Notes under the pieces: model-generated | What the model was told of the DNA's origin: nothing | Databases searched by the model: none | What the model saw: only the letters and a program-made list of their open reading frames with translations | Position numbers and translations under genes: made by a program | Assembly (NCBI GenBank): GCA_035294305.1 | Contig: DATGLD010000001.1 | Location: 1 to 64,000 of the forward strand | Direction: 5' to 3' | DNA: 64,000 nt | Source: DASRBN01 sp035294305 | GTDB lineage: Bacteria; Chloroflexota; Ktedonobacteria; Ktedonobacterales; Ktedonobacteraceae | Shown here: positions 44,214-53,504 of the stretch, piece after piece | Layout of the letters: each line of letters begins with the position of its first letter | How positions within the stretch are numbered: the first letter of the stretch is position 1

Positions 44214-44588
44214 GATCTACACCCTCCTCCTGTACATAATGATACCGGCAAACTAACAGGGGCACTATAGTTCAGGACAACAAATTATCTCTTTTCTCAT
44301 TCAATATGAGGGTTTTTCCGAGGATGTACCGCTACTCTCACGCAGGTTACTATAGCATATAGGCAAGAAATATACAAGAGAAAGGGGGATCGCTCCCAGG
44401 GCCATTCAGAAGCTTCGGTTGTCAAAGTTCATGAGGGGGTTCATCAGTTGCCCGCAAGTGATACGACTGGTCAATCCCCCTGGAATTACCCCGGAGTGGA
44501 ACAGCGCTCCTTCTCTTGTCCCGCTCTTCAAATGAGCCGTGCGTGCCTGCGTTGCTGCCTGATGCGCCAGCAATCTAAGATATTTTCA
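44214..44588. other. Gap without recognisable gene
   Basis: These 375 bases between the kinase fusion and the coiled-coil gene contain an AT-rich part next to the kinase start, likely its promoter region, then a GC-rich part. No coding frame with good character and no clear repeat was found. Confidence 0.4.
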
Positions 44589-45191
44589 TTACCATGTGTG
44601 TGGGCGGAGTGCGAATTCCGAGAAAGAGGGGAAGGCTGTGAAGACGCCACTCCCTCTCAAGTCGTTAGCGCCGAAGCGGAGTTCGCGAAAGGTGGCTCTC
44701 TGCTCGCGAAAGAGCTCCTGCTGCTCCCTGAGCTCTTCTTTCAATTGCTGGTAATCGGCCCGCAACTGCTGGTAGTCCTGCTGCCATTGCCTGTAGTCCC
44801 GTCCTAGCTCATAGAGGATGATGCCGCGCTCGTACAAGCTGCGCAGGCGTTGCTGGAATGCCAGCTGGAACTGCTGGAATATTTCTCGTTGTCGCTTGAT
44901 GAATGCCACAAACTCCTGGTACTCCTGCATGCACTCCTGAAAAGACGACTGGTTGAACGCGGCATTCTGCGACAATTGCCCCTGCCAGCGTTGCCATAAC
45001 AGTTGTCGCTCTTCAGCAAGGGACTGGCGGTACGCTTCCAGGAAGGAGCGCTGTTCTTGCAAATTTTTGCGCTGTTGCTGCAAGACTTGTTTTTCTCGGC
45101 GAAAAGTTGCTTGCTGTTCTATAAAATTTTCCTGGGAAGGTAGCAGATAAGTATCTTCAATAGCCTCCAGCGCATTTAATATGTCAGCCAT
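44589..45191 (-). CDS. Coiled-coil protein, unknown
   Basis: This 200-residue protein is almost entirely helical and very rich in Gln, Glu and Arg (stretches such as FRREKQVLQQQRKNLQEQR and DYQQLRADYQQLKEEL), indicating a long coiled coil from about 20 to 175. No catalytic motif or membrane helix is seen. GAGGGAG lies just upstream of the ATG. It sits between the CheB-CheR-kinase gene and the stand-alone CheB gene on the same strand, so it may be a structural partner of that pathway (inference). I do not recognise a family. Confidence 0.7.
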   Translation of the reverse strand: MADILNALEAIEDTYLLPSQENFIEQQATFRREKQVLQQQRKNLQEQRSFLEAYRQSLAEERQLLWQRWQGQLSQNAAFNQSSFQECMQEYQEFVAFIKRQREIFQQFQLAFQQRLRSLYERGIILYELGRDYRQWQQDYQQLRADYQQLKEELREQQELFREQRATFRELRFGANDLRGSGVFTAFPSFSEFALRPHTW

Positions 45192-45362
45192 AGTCTCCCT
45201 CTACCTCTCTCTATCAGTAAACGGACCCAGTATGACTTCCATAAAAGTATATCATATAGCCTCGAATTTCTCTGCCTTCCGTTCACTTACAGGCGTCTGT
45301 CAAATTGTTGCAAGTGGCATGTCATGCTGCAACCGGTCGAGGGCTGATAGAGCCACAACCTC

Positions 45363-46385
45363 TTAATCCTGAGTCGCTGCCAGATCGATCGTAGGTAGCA
45401 GCTTATCTTGAAATAGGACTGAGCGAATCAACTCGGCGCGATGTTCAGCCTCTCGCAGCCGTGCTTCGAAACGCTGAACTAACCAGTTCTGGTCACGTTC
45501 GCGCGCCTGCTGTGCCAGGTTTCGGCACAGGTTCGCGCTTTCTTCAAGTGTTTTGAGAGCCGCCCAGAGCGCATCCTCTAGCCTTTCGGCCTGCGCCGCT
45601 ATAATACTTTCGGTAGAGAAGGCATGACCAACGCGGCAGCGGTAGCGAGTTAACTCCCCATCCTTGATTTCCCACAATACGCCGCCGCATTCCGGGCACG
45701 AAAAAACTGAGGGGGTGCCGACCGTTTCCCCATTGTTTAATGCATCCATATCCATTTCTGCCATCCTCACTTCTAACTCCATATCTTCGGGTATGAGATG
45801 GTTTCCCTCCCCGATTACGGGTTCTCTTGCCAGTCGCGCCAGGACAGCGCCTATTTCAGATAGCAGTAATGTGTGATCTACTTTCACGTGTTGCAAAGCG
45901 CTGGTAGGCATACCTGGATAAAGAGCTTCCTGGGGGTCTTGAACGATGGCAACACCGCCAAGCCGCTTGATCGCCAGTAACCCGGCGGCGCCATCGTCAA
46001 GCGAGCCGGTGAGAATCACCCCGACCACTTGTGGGCCATAAGCAGCGGCAGCAGAGCGAAACAGGGGATCAATAGCAGGCCGGTGACGGTTTTCCTTAGG
46101 GCCACGTACAAGATGGATATATCCAGCCTCTAGCAGCATGTGCAGGTTGGGCGGGGCAATATAAATACGCCCTTGCTGTATGGCTTCGCCCTCGCTGGGA
46201 TGCGCGGCCTGCAGCGGACCCGAGCGACTTAGAATTCCCGGCAGCAGGCTCGGGCTTTGAGCTGGTATATGGAGTACGATGAATACTGAAGCTGGCAGAT
46301 CCGCCGGAAATCCGCTCACCAGCTTTATCAGCGCTTCCACGCCCCCTGCCGATGCACCAACAACGACGATATCATGACCAGGCAT
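45363..46385 (-). CDS. Stand-alone CheB-type methylesterase with C-terminal zinc ribbon
   Basis: This is a 340-residue protein without a receiver domain. The CheB catalytic fold carries Ser12 (VGASAGG), His39 (VLHIPAQ) and Asp131 (GSLDDGAAGL). A zinc-ribbon-like module follows at about 225-258 (CPECGG and YRCRVGHAF), then a helical tail of about 80 residues (AERLEDALWAALKTLEESA). CheB removes methyl groups from receptor glutamates, but with no chemoreceptors nearby the target may be another protein. The ATG at 46385 has AGGAG upstream; an upstream ATG at 46418 lacks a site. Confidence 0.9.
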   Translation of the reverse strand: MPGHDIVVVGASAGGVEALIKLVSGFPADLPASVFIVLHIPAQSPSLLPGILSRSGPLQAAHPSEGEAIQQGRIYIAPPNLHMLLEAGYIHLVRGPKENRHRPAIDPLFRSAAAAYGPQVVGVILTGSLDDGAAGLLAIKRLGGVAIVQDPQEALYPGMPTSALQHVKVDHTLLLSEIGAVLARLAREPVIGEGNHLIPEDMELEVRMAEMDMDALNNGETVGTPSVFSCPECGGVLWEIKDGELTRYRCRVGHAFSTESIIAAQAERLEDALWAALKTLEESANLCRNLAQQARERDQNWLVQRFEARLREAEHRAELIRSVLFQDKLLPTIDLAATQD

Positions 46386-46616
46386 ATGTTTCTCCTCACT
46401 GCACGCAGATGGTAACAAGCATGCATCTCAGCAGCGAAACCTCTTTCAGCATTCGTTTCTATTCTACCGCTATGAAACTCCTTTGTGCTACAACTCAATG
46501 GCCTCTTTACTAATACGTAATTGCTAACCTGTTTGTTGTCAGAATAGGAGGAGTTAACAGAAATTGCATGTATTCATTTTGAAGCGAAATCCGTATTATA
46601 CCAGGAACGCGCGTTA

Positions 46617-46649
46617 TTTAGCGCCTGCTGGTCACCCGCAGGCGCTAAA
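46617..46649 (+). promoter_or_regulatory. 12-bp hairpin in the leader of the DUF892 gene
   Basis: TTTAGCGCCTGC (46617-46628) and GCAGGCGCTAAA (46638-46649) are perfect complements with a 9-base loop, 27 bases before the ATG. A TATTAT at 46593-46598 just upstream could be a -10 box, which would put the hairpin at the 5' end of the message. Confidence 0.5.
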
Positions 46650-46676
46650 AAGATAATGAGTAAAGGAGCTACATAT

Positions 46677-47165
46677 ATGGCAATACAGAGTGCGAAAGAA
46701 CTCTTCTTGACAGAAATGGGCGATATGTACAGCGCGGAGCAGATGATCTTGCAGATTCTGCCGCAGCTGGCAAAGGAGAGCAACAACCAGCAGGCTGTCA
46801 ATGCATACAATATGCACGAGCAACAGACAAGGCAACAGATCCAGAATCTGGAGCAATGCTTCCAGATCCTTGGTCAGCAGCCTCCCAAGGTAGCTTGTTA
46901 CGCCGTCGCTGGTCTCAAGCAGGAGCATGACACCTTCGTGAAGGAGAATCCTTCGCAGGATATCCTGACCGCGTTTGACCTTGGAGCCGCGGCCAAAACC
47001 GAATATTACGAAATGGCTTGCTATAAAGGTCTGATCGAGAAAGCCAACATGATGGGCCAGTCTCAGGTTGCGCAACTCTTGCAGCAGAACTTCCAGCAAG
47101 AGCAGGCGATGGCACAGACGGTTGAGCGAATCTCGCACCAGCTTGGCCAGCAGATGGTACAGTAA
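46677..47165 (+). CDS. DUF892 (YciF-type ferritin-like) protein
   Basis: This 162-residue four-helix protein begins AKELFLTEMGDMYSAEQMILQIL, the typical start of DUF892. Further conserved Glu/His positions follow in NMHEQQTRQQIQNLEQCF and LKQEHDTF, and Glu in AAKTEYYEM, consistent with a ferritin-like di-metal fold. The family is linked to stress, but its chemistry is unknown. AAGGAG precedes the ATG at 46677; an ATG at 46656 is possible but lies closer to the hairpin. Confidence 0.85.
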   Translation: MAIQSAKELFLTEMGDMYSAEQMILQILPQLAKESNNQQAVNAYNMHEQQTRQQIQNLEQCFQILGQQPPKVACYAVAGLKQEHDTFVKENPSQDILTAFDLGAAAKTEYYEMACYKGLIEKANMMGQSQVAQLLQQNFQQEQAMAQTVERISHQLGQQMVQ

Positions 47166-47180
47166 ACAAGGTAGAAAACG

Positions 47181-47230
47181 AACAAGCGGTGAAACGCTTC
47201 ACAGTGCCGTGAGGTGTTTCATCGCTTGTT
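47181..47230. terminator. Terminator hairpin between converging genes
   Basis: The arms 47181-47202 and 47209-47230 pair over 22 bases with a few G-U pairs or mismatches around a 6-base loop. They separate the DUF892 gene from the converging CopC/CopD gene; the right arm overlaps the last two bases of the latter's stop. Confidence 0.65.
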
Positions 47231-49319
47231 ATGTTACTGTTACCTGGAATTGTACCTGCAGCGGCTGTTGTCCTGGGCGCTCGATGTGTACGAAGATATC
47301 CCACACACCCTCCATATCGAACGCCTCGCCGCTGGCAAAGGTCGCGACGTAGGCAGGCTTACCACCCGAAATCGACTTGCTGGTCGTACCCATATCCATA
47401 ATTTCCATGTTTGTGCTGAGTTGCACTTTCGCGTCCGTTACCGGCTTGCCGTTGCTGTCTTTCAGCGTCACTGTGACAGTGTTCGTCTCATCAACACGCG
47501 CCGGGGTTACCTGCAAGGTGACCGAGAGGTTGCCCGCGGTCTTTGTCTGCGGAGCAGGAGGGCCGGCGGGTGAGCCTGGACTCTGGCTGTAATGAATATT
47601 GGGAAAGACAACCGGTGGCGCGAAGAATGACATCAGGGACGCGCACAGCAGAACAGCTGCCCCCAGGCAGGCTACTAGCGTCATTGCCCGTTTCAACCTG
47701 TACCTGGTCTTTTCGAGAACCGATTGACGGACGCGCCTGGCCGGTAGCTCGGCGTTTACCACTGGCAGCAGCGCCACCTGTCTCGCCAGCCGTGGAAGCA
47801 GATAGTAGAGGGCATAGCCCATCAGGATCAGCATAACGATCACAAGCCCGCCCTTGACCAGCAGGGCTCTACCGTATGGATCGGTGAGTAGTTGTTGTGG
47901 GTTGCTTATGGCTGTTTCGGCGAGGAAGAGTCCGCTGAGTAACGCTATCCCAATCGCGCCTATCAATACGGGCGTATATCGCTGCAACACCGTTACCAGC
48001 GACTTCCCAGAATGATTCGGTTCGCCGGTGGATAAATGCGGCAGCAGCACAAACGCGAGGTAGGCAACACTGCCCAGCCATATGCCTTGCGCCGCCAGGA
48101 AGATCCAGTTCAGGACGACAGTATTAGGCTGTGGCTGCGCCTGGGCCGCGGCATTACCCGAAAGCGCCAGCGTCAGGAGCACGAGGCCGGCCAGGATCAG
48201 CCAGGCGATGATTTGCCATTGCGGTATTGCTCTCGTTACCTGTTCCCCTGGCGGAGTTCCTGCAACGGGCGCTTTATTCTCTTGAGGTATCGCTGCTGCC
48301 TCGTCAGGTGCCTTGCTGGGAAGAGATCTACCGGCATCCCTCGTGGATATCAGCTGTGGGGAGGTTGATGCCTCCACTGTGGCCTGCTGGCCTCGCTTGC
48401 TAAAGTTGCTTGTGCTGGCCAGAGGCTTTCTATGACCCGCTACGCTGGGGCCAGCGCTAGTGGGCTGCTCGCGCGTTGTCCACCACAGGAATCCCAGGGC
48501 CGCGATGATGAGGACGGTGCGAGCCAGCCACAAATACCCATAATTTGTCTCTAAGAGTACCTGAGTTACTGTTCCCAGATGAACACCATCGTTGCCCTGT
48601 AATTGATTGAAGTTCGTTGCTCGCAGGACAAGGTTGATGATCTCTCCAAACAGCAGGGCCAGCAGGCAGAGCCGCTGGAGAGGCAAGAATTGCTTTCTCA
48701 ATGCGAGCAATGGCAAATCGTTGTCCTCGTGTCCATTCACCAGGATGAGCCCCTCTCCAACCAGTATGCCCAGCCAGAGCATTAACGCTGCCATCACCAG
48801 CCAGTTCCAGGCCACAGCAAGGATGCCCAGCATATCGAGCTGCGGTAGAATATTGCTGGTACTCGGACCCAGAATGACCTCTCCAGGCAGGCCCAGGCTT
48901 GAACGCCCGATATTGAAACCGATTACGCCATGCGTAGCCTGCCCATCAATATTCGACAGGGCTGTCCAGCGCACGATGTAACTGCCCTGGGGCAACTGAG
49001 CGGGCGGGAGCAGGGGAGTATCCAACTCGCGCGGATTGCTGCTGGAGACGACGCTGCGCCCCCCATCCACCAATTGACCACCTGGTCCGAAGTAGATATG
49101 CGCGACACTCGCCGGGCTGATATCTTCATTGAAGAAGATACGCATGATCCTGGGCGCATCGCTGATAGTAGAGCCATCAACGGGATCGGAGCCAATCACA
49201 AAGGACTGCGCCGCTACCGCCGGGGCCTGTGATAGCAATGGTAACCAGTTATATGTAAGCAACAAACTCAGGCCGAGCATTGACAGCAGCACTGGCCTGA
49301 GAAATCGCCTTGATCGCAT
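47229..49319 (-). CDS. CopC-CopD-YtkA copper-handling fusion
   Basis: This 696-residue protein has a signal peptide (about 10-37), a CopC-like beta domain (about 38-138; SDPVDGSTISDAPRIMRIFFNE), eight or nine membrane helices of CopD type (about 160-560), and a C-terminal YtkA/FixH-like domain (about 600-696; DETNTVTVTLKDSNGKPV). CopC/CopD bind and import copper across the membrane. The N-terminal copper-binding His of CopC is replaced (QSFVIGSDP), so copper affinity is uncertain. Its role may support the oxidase assembly genes elsewhere in the window. Loop 300-365 is long and charged. Confidence 0.85.
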   Translation of the reverse strand: MRSRRFLRPVLLSMLGLSLLLTYNWLPLLSQAPAVAAQSFVIGSDPVDGSTISDAPRIMRIFFNEDISPASVAHIYFGPGGQLVDGGRSVVSSSNPRELDTPLLPPAQLPQGSYIVRWTALSNIDGQATHGVIGFNIGRSSLGLPGEVILGPSTSNILPQLDMLGILAVAWNWLVMAALMLWLGILVGEGLILVNGHEDNDLPLLALRKQFLPLQRLCLLALLFGEIINLVLRATNFNQLQGNDGVHLGTVTQVLLETNYGYLWLARTVLIIAALGFLWWTTREQPTSAGPSVAGHRKPLASTSNFSKRGQQATVEASTSPQLISTRDAGRSLPSKAPDEAAAIPQENKAPVAGTPPGEQVTRAIPQWQIIAWLILAGLVLLTLALSGNAAAQAQPQPNTVVLNWIFLAAQGIWLGSVAYLAFVLLPHLSTGEPNHSGKSLVTVLQRYTPVLIGAIGIALLSGLFLAETAISNPQQLLTDPYGRALLVKGGLVIVMLILMGYALYYLLPRLARQVALLPVVNAELPARRVRQSVLEKTRYRLKRAMTLVACLGAAVLLCASLMSFFAPPVVFPNIHYSQSPGSPAGPPAPQTKTAGNLSVTLQVTPARVDETNTVTVTLKDSNGKPVTDAKVQLSTNMEIMDMGTTSKSISGGKPAYVATFASGEAFDMEGVWDIFVHIERPGQQPLQVQFQVTVT

Positions 49320-49581
49320 CGTTTTTGTTCCTTAATTATCTGTCCACATACCACCGCGACGGTTGTATTGTATCATGGTTATTTATTCATGTGGATTGTA
49401 CATTTATCGGTGTACATGTGCAAGGGGCCGCTGGGCTACGGTTTAGCCGGGTCATGATGAAACGCTTGTATACGTGTTTGGAGGTTGAAATCGGGGATTG
49501 AAAGGATGCACATCAATTTGTTTCTACTCCCTGACTCTTATTATAATAGGAAGCATAGATTACAGAGAGAAGAGCAAATTG

Positions 49582-50919
49582 ATGAAAAAACAGCATCGAC
49601 CTGGGCCGCGCCTGCTCCTCTGGAGCCATGGAATAGGCGTCGCCGGCTTTTATTTTGCCCTCTGGCTGCGCACCAGGCCGCCCAAAGAAGACCGCATACA
49701 GCGATTATTGCCCGGAGATCAAGGTCTTTTTCGCCCGGAAAATCATCCGTTGATCTCTATCATCCTGCCTGCTCGCGATGAGGAGCGCAACATCCGTCGC
49801 TGCGTCGAATCGTTGCTCGCGCAGGATTATGACAATTTCGAGGTAATCGTGGTTGACGACGGTTCAACCGATGCCACTCCCCAAATCCTCGATGAATTGA
49901 TGGCGACTCACCCACGCAGAAATCGCCTGTACGTGCTGCGCCTGCGCGACGAGTTACCGGAGGGTTGGGCCGGCAAGCCTCACGCTATCCACAAAGGTGT
50001 GCAGGAGGCGCATGGCTCATGGCTGCTTTTTACCGACGCGGATACCTGGCACGCGCCGGCGGCTCTACGCACCGCTCTCGCCCAGGCAATTAGCCAGCAG
50101 CTCGATTTGCTCTCATATGGCACGCGGCAGGAGTTGCCCGGCTTCTGGGATAAGGTCATGATGCCCATGGCCTATATCGGTATCATCATGCAGTATCCGC
50201 CGCGGAAGGTCAACGATCCCCGCAGTTCCATCGCCCTGGCGAATGGGCAATTCATCTTGATACGCCGTTCCGTCTACAGCACACTGGGTGGCTATGCGCG
50301 CCCTGACTTGCGCAATACGCTGCTTGATGACCGCGATCTTGCCCATGTCGTCAAATGGAGCGGCTTTCGCTTGCGCATGCTCGATGGTCGTAACCTGGTA
50401 TATGTGCGCATGTATCGCGGGCTGCGCGATACATGGCGCGGCTGGCTCAAAAATGCCTTCTTAGGCAGCCGTGGTGGCAATGCCTTTACGCTCTTGCAGC
50501 TTATTGGATTGCCTATGATTTCGATTGTACCGTTTCTTTTGCCGCTGTTGCTCTGGATAAAGAAACTGGCAGGAAAGCCACAATCAGAAGCAAACGAGGA
50601 TGCGCACCCGGTACGATCCGTAGGGACAGCGCCTGGCGCTTACCCTCATACCCCGACCGGGACAGGCGCCAGGCGCTGTCCCTACGAGGTAGAGATTACC
50701 GCCACCGAGTTGGGGGCAGTCACCTTGCTTGAATTGTTGCCCTTACTTGCCTACAAGAATTGGGTAGATAGAGAGCTGCGGGTTCCCTGGTATTACGCGC
50801 TCACCTTTCCCCTGGCGGGCGCGATATTTGAGGGCATCCTGGCACAATCCGCGTGGCGCGTGCTCACGGGCAGGGGTGTAGATTGGCGCGGGCGGCGATA
50901 TTTCAATACGAAAGATTAG
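49582..50919 (+). CDS. Family 2 glycosyltransferase, HpnB-like, carrying an internal palindrome
   Basis: This 445-residue membrane glycosyltransferase has a short N-terminal helix, then a GT-A domain with ISIILPARDEERNIRRCVESLL, VVDDGSTDAT, the DxD-like FTDADTWHAP and LLDDRDLAHVVKWSG. Two hydrophobic C-terminal regions end it. It resembles hopanoid-associated HpnB enzymes, but no hopanoid gene lies nearby. Residues 346-369 are encoded by a 68-base palindrome (50619-50686) in frame in the loop between membrane segments. The ATG at 49582 starts the basic N-terminus; earlier in-frame ATGs lack a site. Confidence 0.85.
   Translation: MKKQHRPGPRLLLWSHGIGVAGFYFALWLRTRPPKEDRIQRLLPGDQGLFRPENHPLISIILPARDEERNIRRCVESLLAQDYDNFEVIVVDDGSTDATPQILDELMATHPRRNRLYVLRLRDELPEGWAGKPHAIHKGVQEAHGSWLLFTDADTWHAPAALRTALAQAISQQLDLLSYGTRQELPGFWDKVMMPMAYIGIIMQYPPRKVNDPRSSIALANGQFILIRRSVYSTLGGYARPDLRNTLLDDRDLAHVVKWSGFRLRMLDGRNLVYVRMYRGLRDTWRGWLKNAFLGSRGGNAFTLLQLIGLPMISIVPFLLPLLLWIKKLAGKPQSEANEDAHPVRSVGTAPGAYPHTPTGTGARRCPYEVEITATELGAVTLLELLPLLAYKNWVDRELRVPWYYALTFPLAGAIFEGILAQSAWRVLTGRGVDWRGRRYFNTKD
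50619..50686. repeat. Perfect 21-bp palindrome inside a coding sequence (family A)
   Basis: The arms 50619-50639 and 50666-50686 are exact reverse complements; the loop is 26 bases. The left arm equals the intergenic half-copy at 21288-21308. It is translated in frame as a Gly/Ala/Pro/Thr-rich loop. Confidence 0.85.
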
Positions 50920-50955
50920 AAAGGCCATCTCAAGTGCGGCGGCTTCGCATGTATA

Positions 50956-50985
50956 TTGTTTTCAAGCCACCTGGCGTGTGATAAT
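50956..50985 (+). promoter_or_regulatory. Promoter for CoxL-type gene
   Basis: TTGTTT (50956-50961) and GATAAT (50980-50985) are 18 bases apart, 36 bases before the ATG at 51022. Confidence 0.45.
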
Positions 50986-51021
50986 ATCGTTGTCAGAATG
51001 CAGAACTAGAAAGAGAAATAG

Positions 51022-53472
51022 ATGCTGGAAACAAGTTTACCACCTGAATTGCAGCGACGCAGAGAAGATGTTCCACTGATCACCGGCCAGGGACATTACG
51101 TGGATGACCTCAGGCCCCCTGAAGGACGACCGGCTATTTTGCATATGGCAGTAGTGCGCAGCCCCTATGCTCATGCCACGATAAAGCATATACAGCTAGA
51201 CGCGGCACGAGCAGTGCCAGGTGTGGTTGCCGCCTTGTCTGGCCGCGAACTCGTACAGGATATGCCGGCGCTTTTTTCTATTCCGATGCCGGGCCTAAAG
51301 AAGCCGGAACGCCGGCCCATGGCGGTGGAAAGAGTGCGTTATGTTGGTGACCCGGTCGCGGTCGTGGTGGCTGAGACTCTATATGCCGCCGAGGATGCTC
51401 GCGACCTGGTTGAGGTAGACTACGAGCCGTTGCCTGCAGTGACCAACCCTGAGGCGGCGTTGGCTCCGAACGCGCCGCTCCTGTATGAAAACTTCGGCTC
51501 GAATGTGGCCTTCCTCGCGCCTGCTGGCGGTGGCGATATCGAGGCCGCTTTCAAGAACGCGGATGGCGTGGTGCGCCTGCGCGTGGTCAACCAGCGGGTA
51601 GCTCCCAGCACGATGGAGCCACGCGCCTGTATGTTCGATTATGACCCTGCAACTGGCCGGCTCACGGCCTGGTTATCCTCGCAGGCAATCTATACGGCGC
51701 GAGACACGCTGGCAAACTTTCTGGGTATTGACCGCGACCGCATTCACGCGTATAACGCCGATGTGGGAGGCGGATTCGGCACCAAGTCAGGCTTCGTGGG
51801 CGAAGAGATTGTAGCCGCTTCCCTGGCAGTGAAGCTGGGGCGCCCCGTCAAGTGGATCGAGACGCGTAACGAAAATTTGCAGGCGCAATCGCACGGCCGC
51901 GGCCAGATCAACTATATCGAGGCTGCTTACAAAAGCGATGGGCAACTACTCGGTATCCGGGTGCGGACAATCGCCGATCTCGGCGCGTTCCTGCTTGGCG
52001 TGACGGTAATGGTGCCCAACGGTACGCCATACATGCTGAGCGGTCCTTACCGCGTGCAGGCGACAGATAGCCAGGTAGTGGGAGTCTTCACCAATAAGAT
52101 ACCCACGGCCCCCTACCGGGGCGCCGGCAGGCCCGAGGCGGCCTACATTCTCGAACGGACTATGGATCGCATCGCGCAAGAACTGCATCTCGATCCTTCC
52201 GAAGTGCGCCGCCGCAATTTTATCCCGCCGGACGTTTTCCCTTACAAAACAGTAACTGGCCTGGAGTATGATAGCGGCAATTACGCGCTGGCATTGGATA
52301 AAGCGCTGGAACTGGCCGATTACGCGGGCTGGCGCGCAAAGCAGCAAGAGCGGCGCAAGATGAATAGCGCCAGGCTGCTGGGCATCGGACTATGTACATT
52401 TCTCGAGAATTCGGGCGGTGCCATGAGCAGGCCAGGCATGCCACAGGAATCGGCGACGGTGCGCATTCGTCGCGATGGGACAATCCTGGTACTCAGCGGT
52501 GTGGCCACCAATGGACAGGGCCACTTCACCGCCTTCGCGCAGATCGCCGCGCAGACCTTCAACCTGCCCGCCTCGAAGATCGAGGTGCGTATGAATGATA
52601 CGGCGCTGCCAGCTTTCGGCATTGGCACCTTTGGCAGCCGCACGCTCCAGACATCCGGGTCCGCCGTGCTGCTGGCGGCGCAGGCGGTGCGAGACAAGGC
52701 TTTCTCGCTAGCGGCGCGCCAGCTAGAGGCTGATCAGGCAGACCTGGTGATGGAAAATGGGCGTGTGATGGTGCGCGGCGTCCCCGCGCGAGCGATTGAA
52801 TTGGGCGAGCTTGCGCGTCTGGTGGAGGAGCAGCCGGATTTAATTGAACATGAGGCCCCCAATCCCGCCAATAGCTTGCCTATCGAGGGACTGGCGGCGT
52901 GGCGCGATTTCAGCCCGCCCAATTCGACGTTTTCTTCCGGCACGCACCTTGCTGTGGTCGAGGTAGATACGGATACAGGAGAAGTGCATTTCCTGAAGTT
53001 TGTGGCGGTCGATGACTGCGGTCGCGTGTTCAATCCATACCTGGTGGATGCGCAGGTGCATGGCGCGCTGGCGCAGGGCATTGGCCAGGCGCTGTACGAA
53101 GAGGTTCTCTATGGCGAGGATGGCCAGCTCCTTACTGGCACATTGATGGACTATACGATGCCCAACAGCGAGCAGATTCCCGAATTTGTGACCGCGACAG
53201 TGGAGACACCCTCTTCCCGTAATCCCCTGGGTGTCAAGGGCGTGGGCGAAGGAGGCACTATCGGAGCGCCGCCGGCGGTCGTCAATGCCGTGCTGGATGC
53301 GCTGGCCCCGCTTGGCATCAAGACGATTGATATGCCGCTCAAGCCGGAGAAAATCTGGTCGCTCATACAGGCCGCGCGCCATGGCACGCTGAGACAGGAC
53401 GTGCCCGAGCCGCCGCCCGTTTTCAAGGCCGAGACGGAGAAGCCAAAAGGGGATGTGCCTGATTTTGCCTGA
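51022..53472 (+). CDS. Molybdopterin hydroxylase large subunit (CoxL form II/xanthine dehydrogenase family)
   Basis: This 816-residue protein has an N-terminal aldehyde oxidase/xanthine dehydrogenase a/b hammerhead (RREDVPLITGQGHYVDDL, VRYVGDPVAVVVAETLYAAEDA) and a Mo-cofactor-binding part with NADVGGGFGTK, TAPYRGAGRPEA and LGVKGVGEGGTIGAPPAVVNA. The active-site loop is YRGAGR (form II) and not AYxCSFR of true CO dehydrogenase, so CO oxidation is unlikely. The substrate may be an aldehyde, purine or hydroxy-aromatic. The FAD (CoxM) and iron-sulfur (CoxS) subunits are absent on either side, so it must borrow partners encoded elsewhere. The Shine-Dalgarno is only moderate. Confidence 0.92.
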   Translation: MLETSLPPELQRRREDVPLITGQGHYVDDLRPPEGRPAILHMAVVRSPYAHATIKHIQLDAARAVPGVVAALSGRELVQDMPALFSIPMPGLKKPERRPMAVERVRYVGDPVAVVVAETLYAAEDARDLVEVDYEPLPAVTNPEAALAPNAPLLYENFGSNVAFLAPAGGGDIEAAFKNADGVVRLRVVNQRVAPSTMEPRACMFDYDPATGRLTAWLSSQAIYTARDTLANFLGIDRDRIHAYNADVGGGFGTKSGFVGEEIVAASLAVKLGRPVKWIETRNENLQAQSHGRGQINYIEAAYKSDGQLLGIRVRTIADLGAFLLGVTVMVPNGTPYMLSGPYRVQATDSQVVGVFTNKIPTAPYRGAGRPEAAYILERTMDRIAQELHLDPSEVRRRNFIPPDVFPYKTVTGLEYDSGNYALALDKALELADYAGWRAKQQERRKMNSARLLGIGLCTFLENSGGAMSRPGMPQESATVRIRRDGTILVLSGVATNGQGHFTAFAQIAAQTFNLPASKIEVRMNDTALPAFGIGTFGSRTLQTSGSAVLLAAQAVRDKAFSLAARQLEADQADLVMENGRVMVRGVPARAIELGELARLVEEQPDLIEHEAPNPANSLPIEGLAAWRDFSPPNSTFSSGTHLAVVEVDTDTGEVHFLKFVAVDDCGRVFNPYLVDAQVHGALAQGIGQALYEEVLYGEDGQLLTGTLMDYTMPNSEQIPEFVTATVETPSSRNPLGVKGVGEGGTIGAPPAVVNAVLDALAPLGIKTIDMPLKPEKIWSLIQAARHGTLRQDVPEPPPVFKAETEKPKGDVPDFA

Positions 53473-53504
53473 GTTTCCACACGCCCAATGCGGAAGGAGA
53501 CGCC

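Noticed and set aside
51022..53472. Aerobic CO dehydrogenase
   Set aside because: The active-site loop is YRGAGR, not the CO-specific AYxCSFR, and the other subunits are missing.
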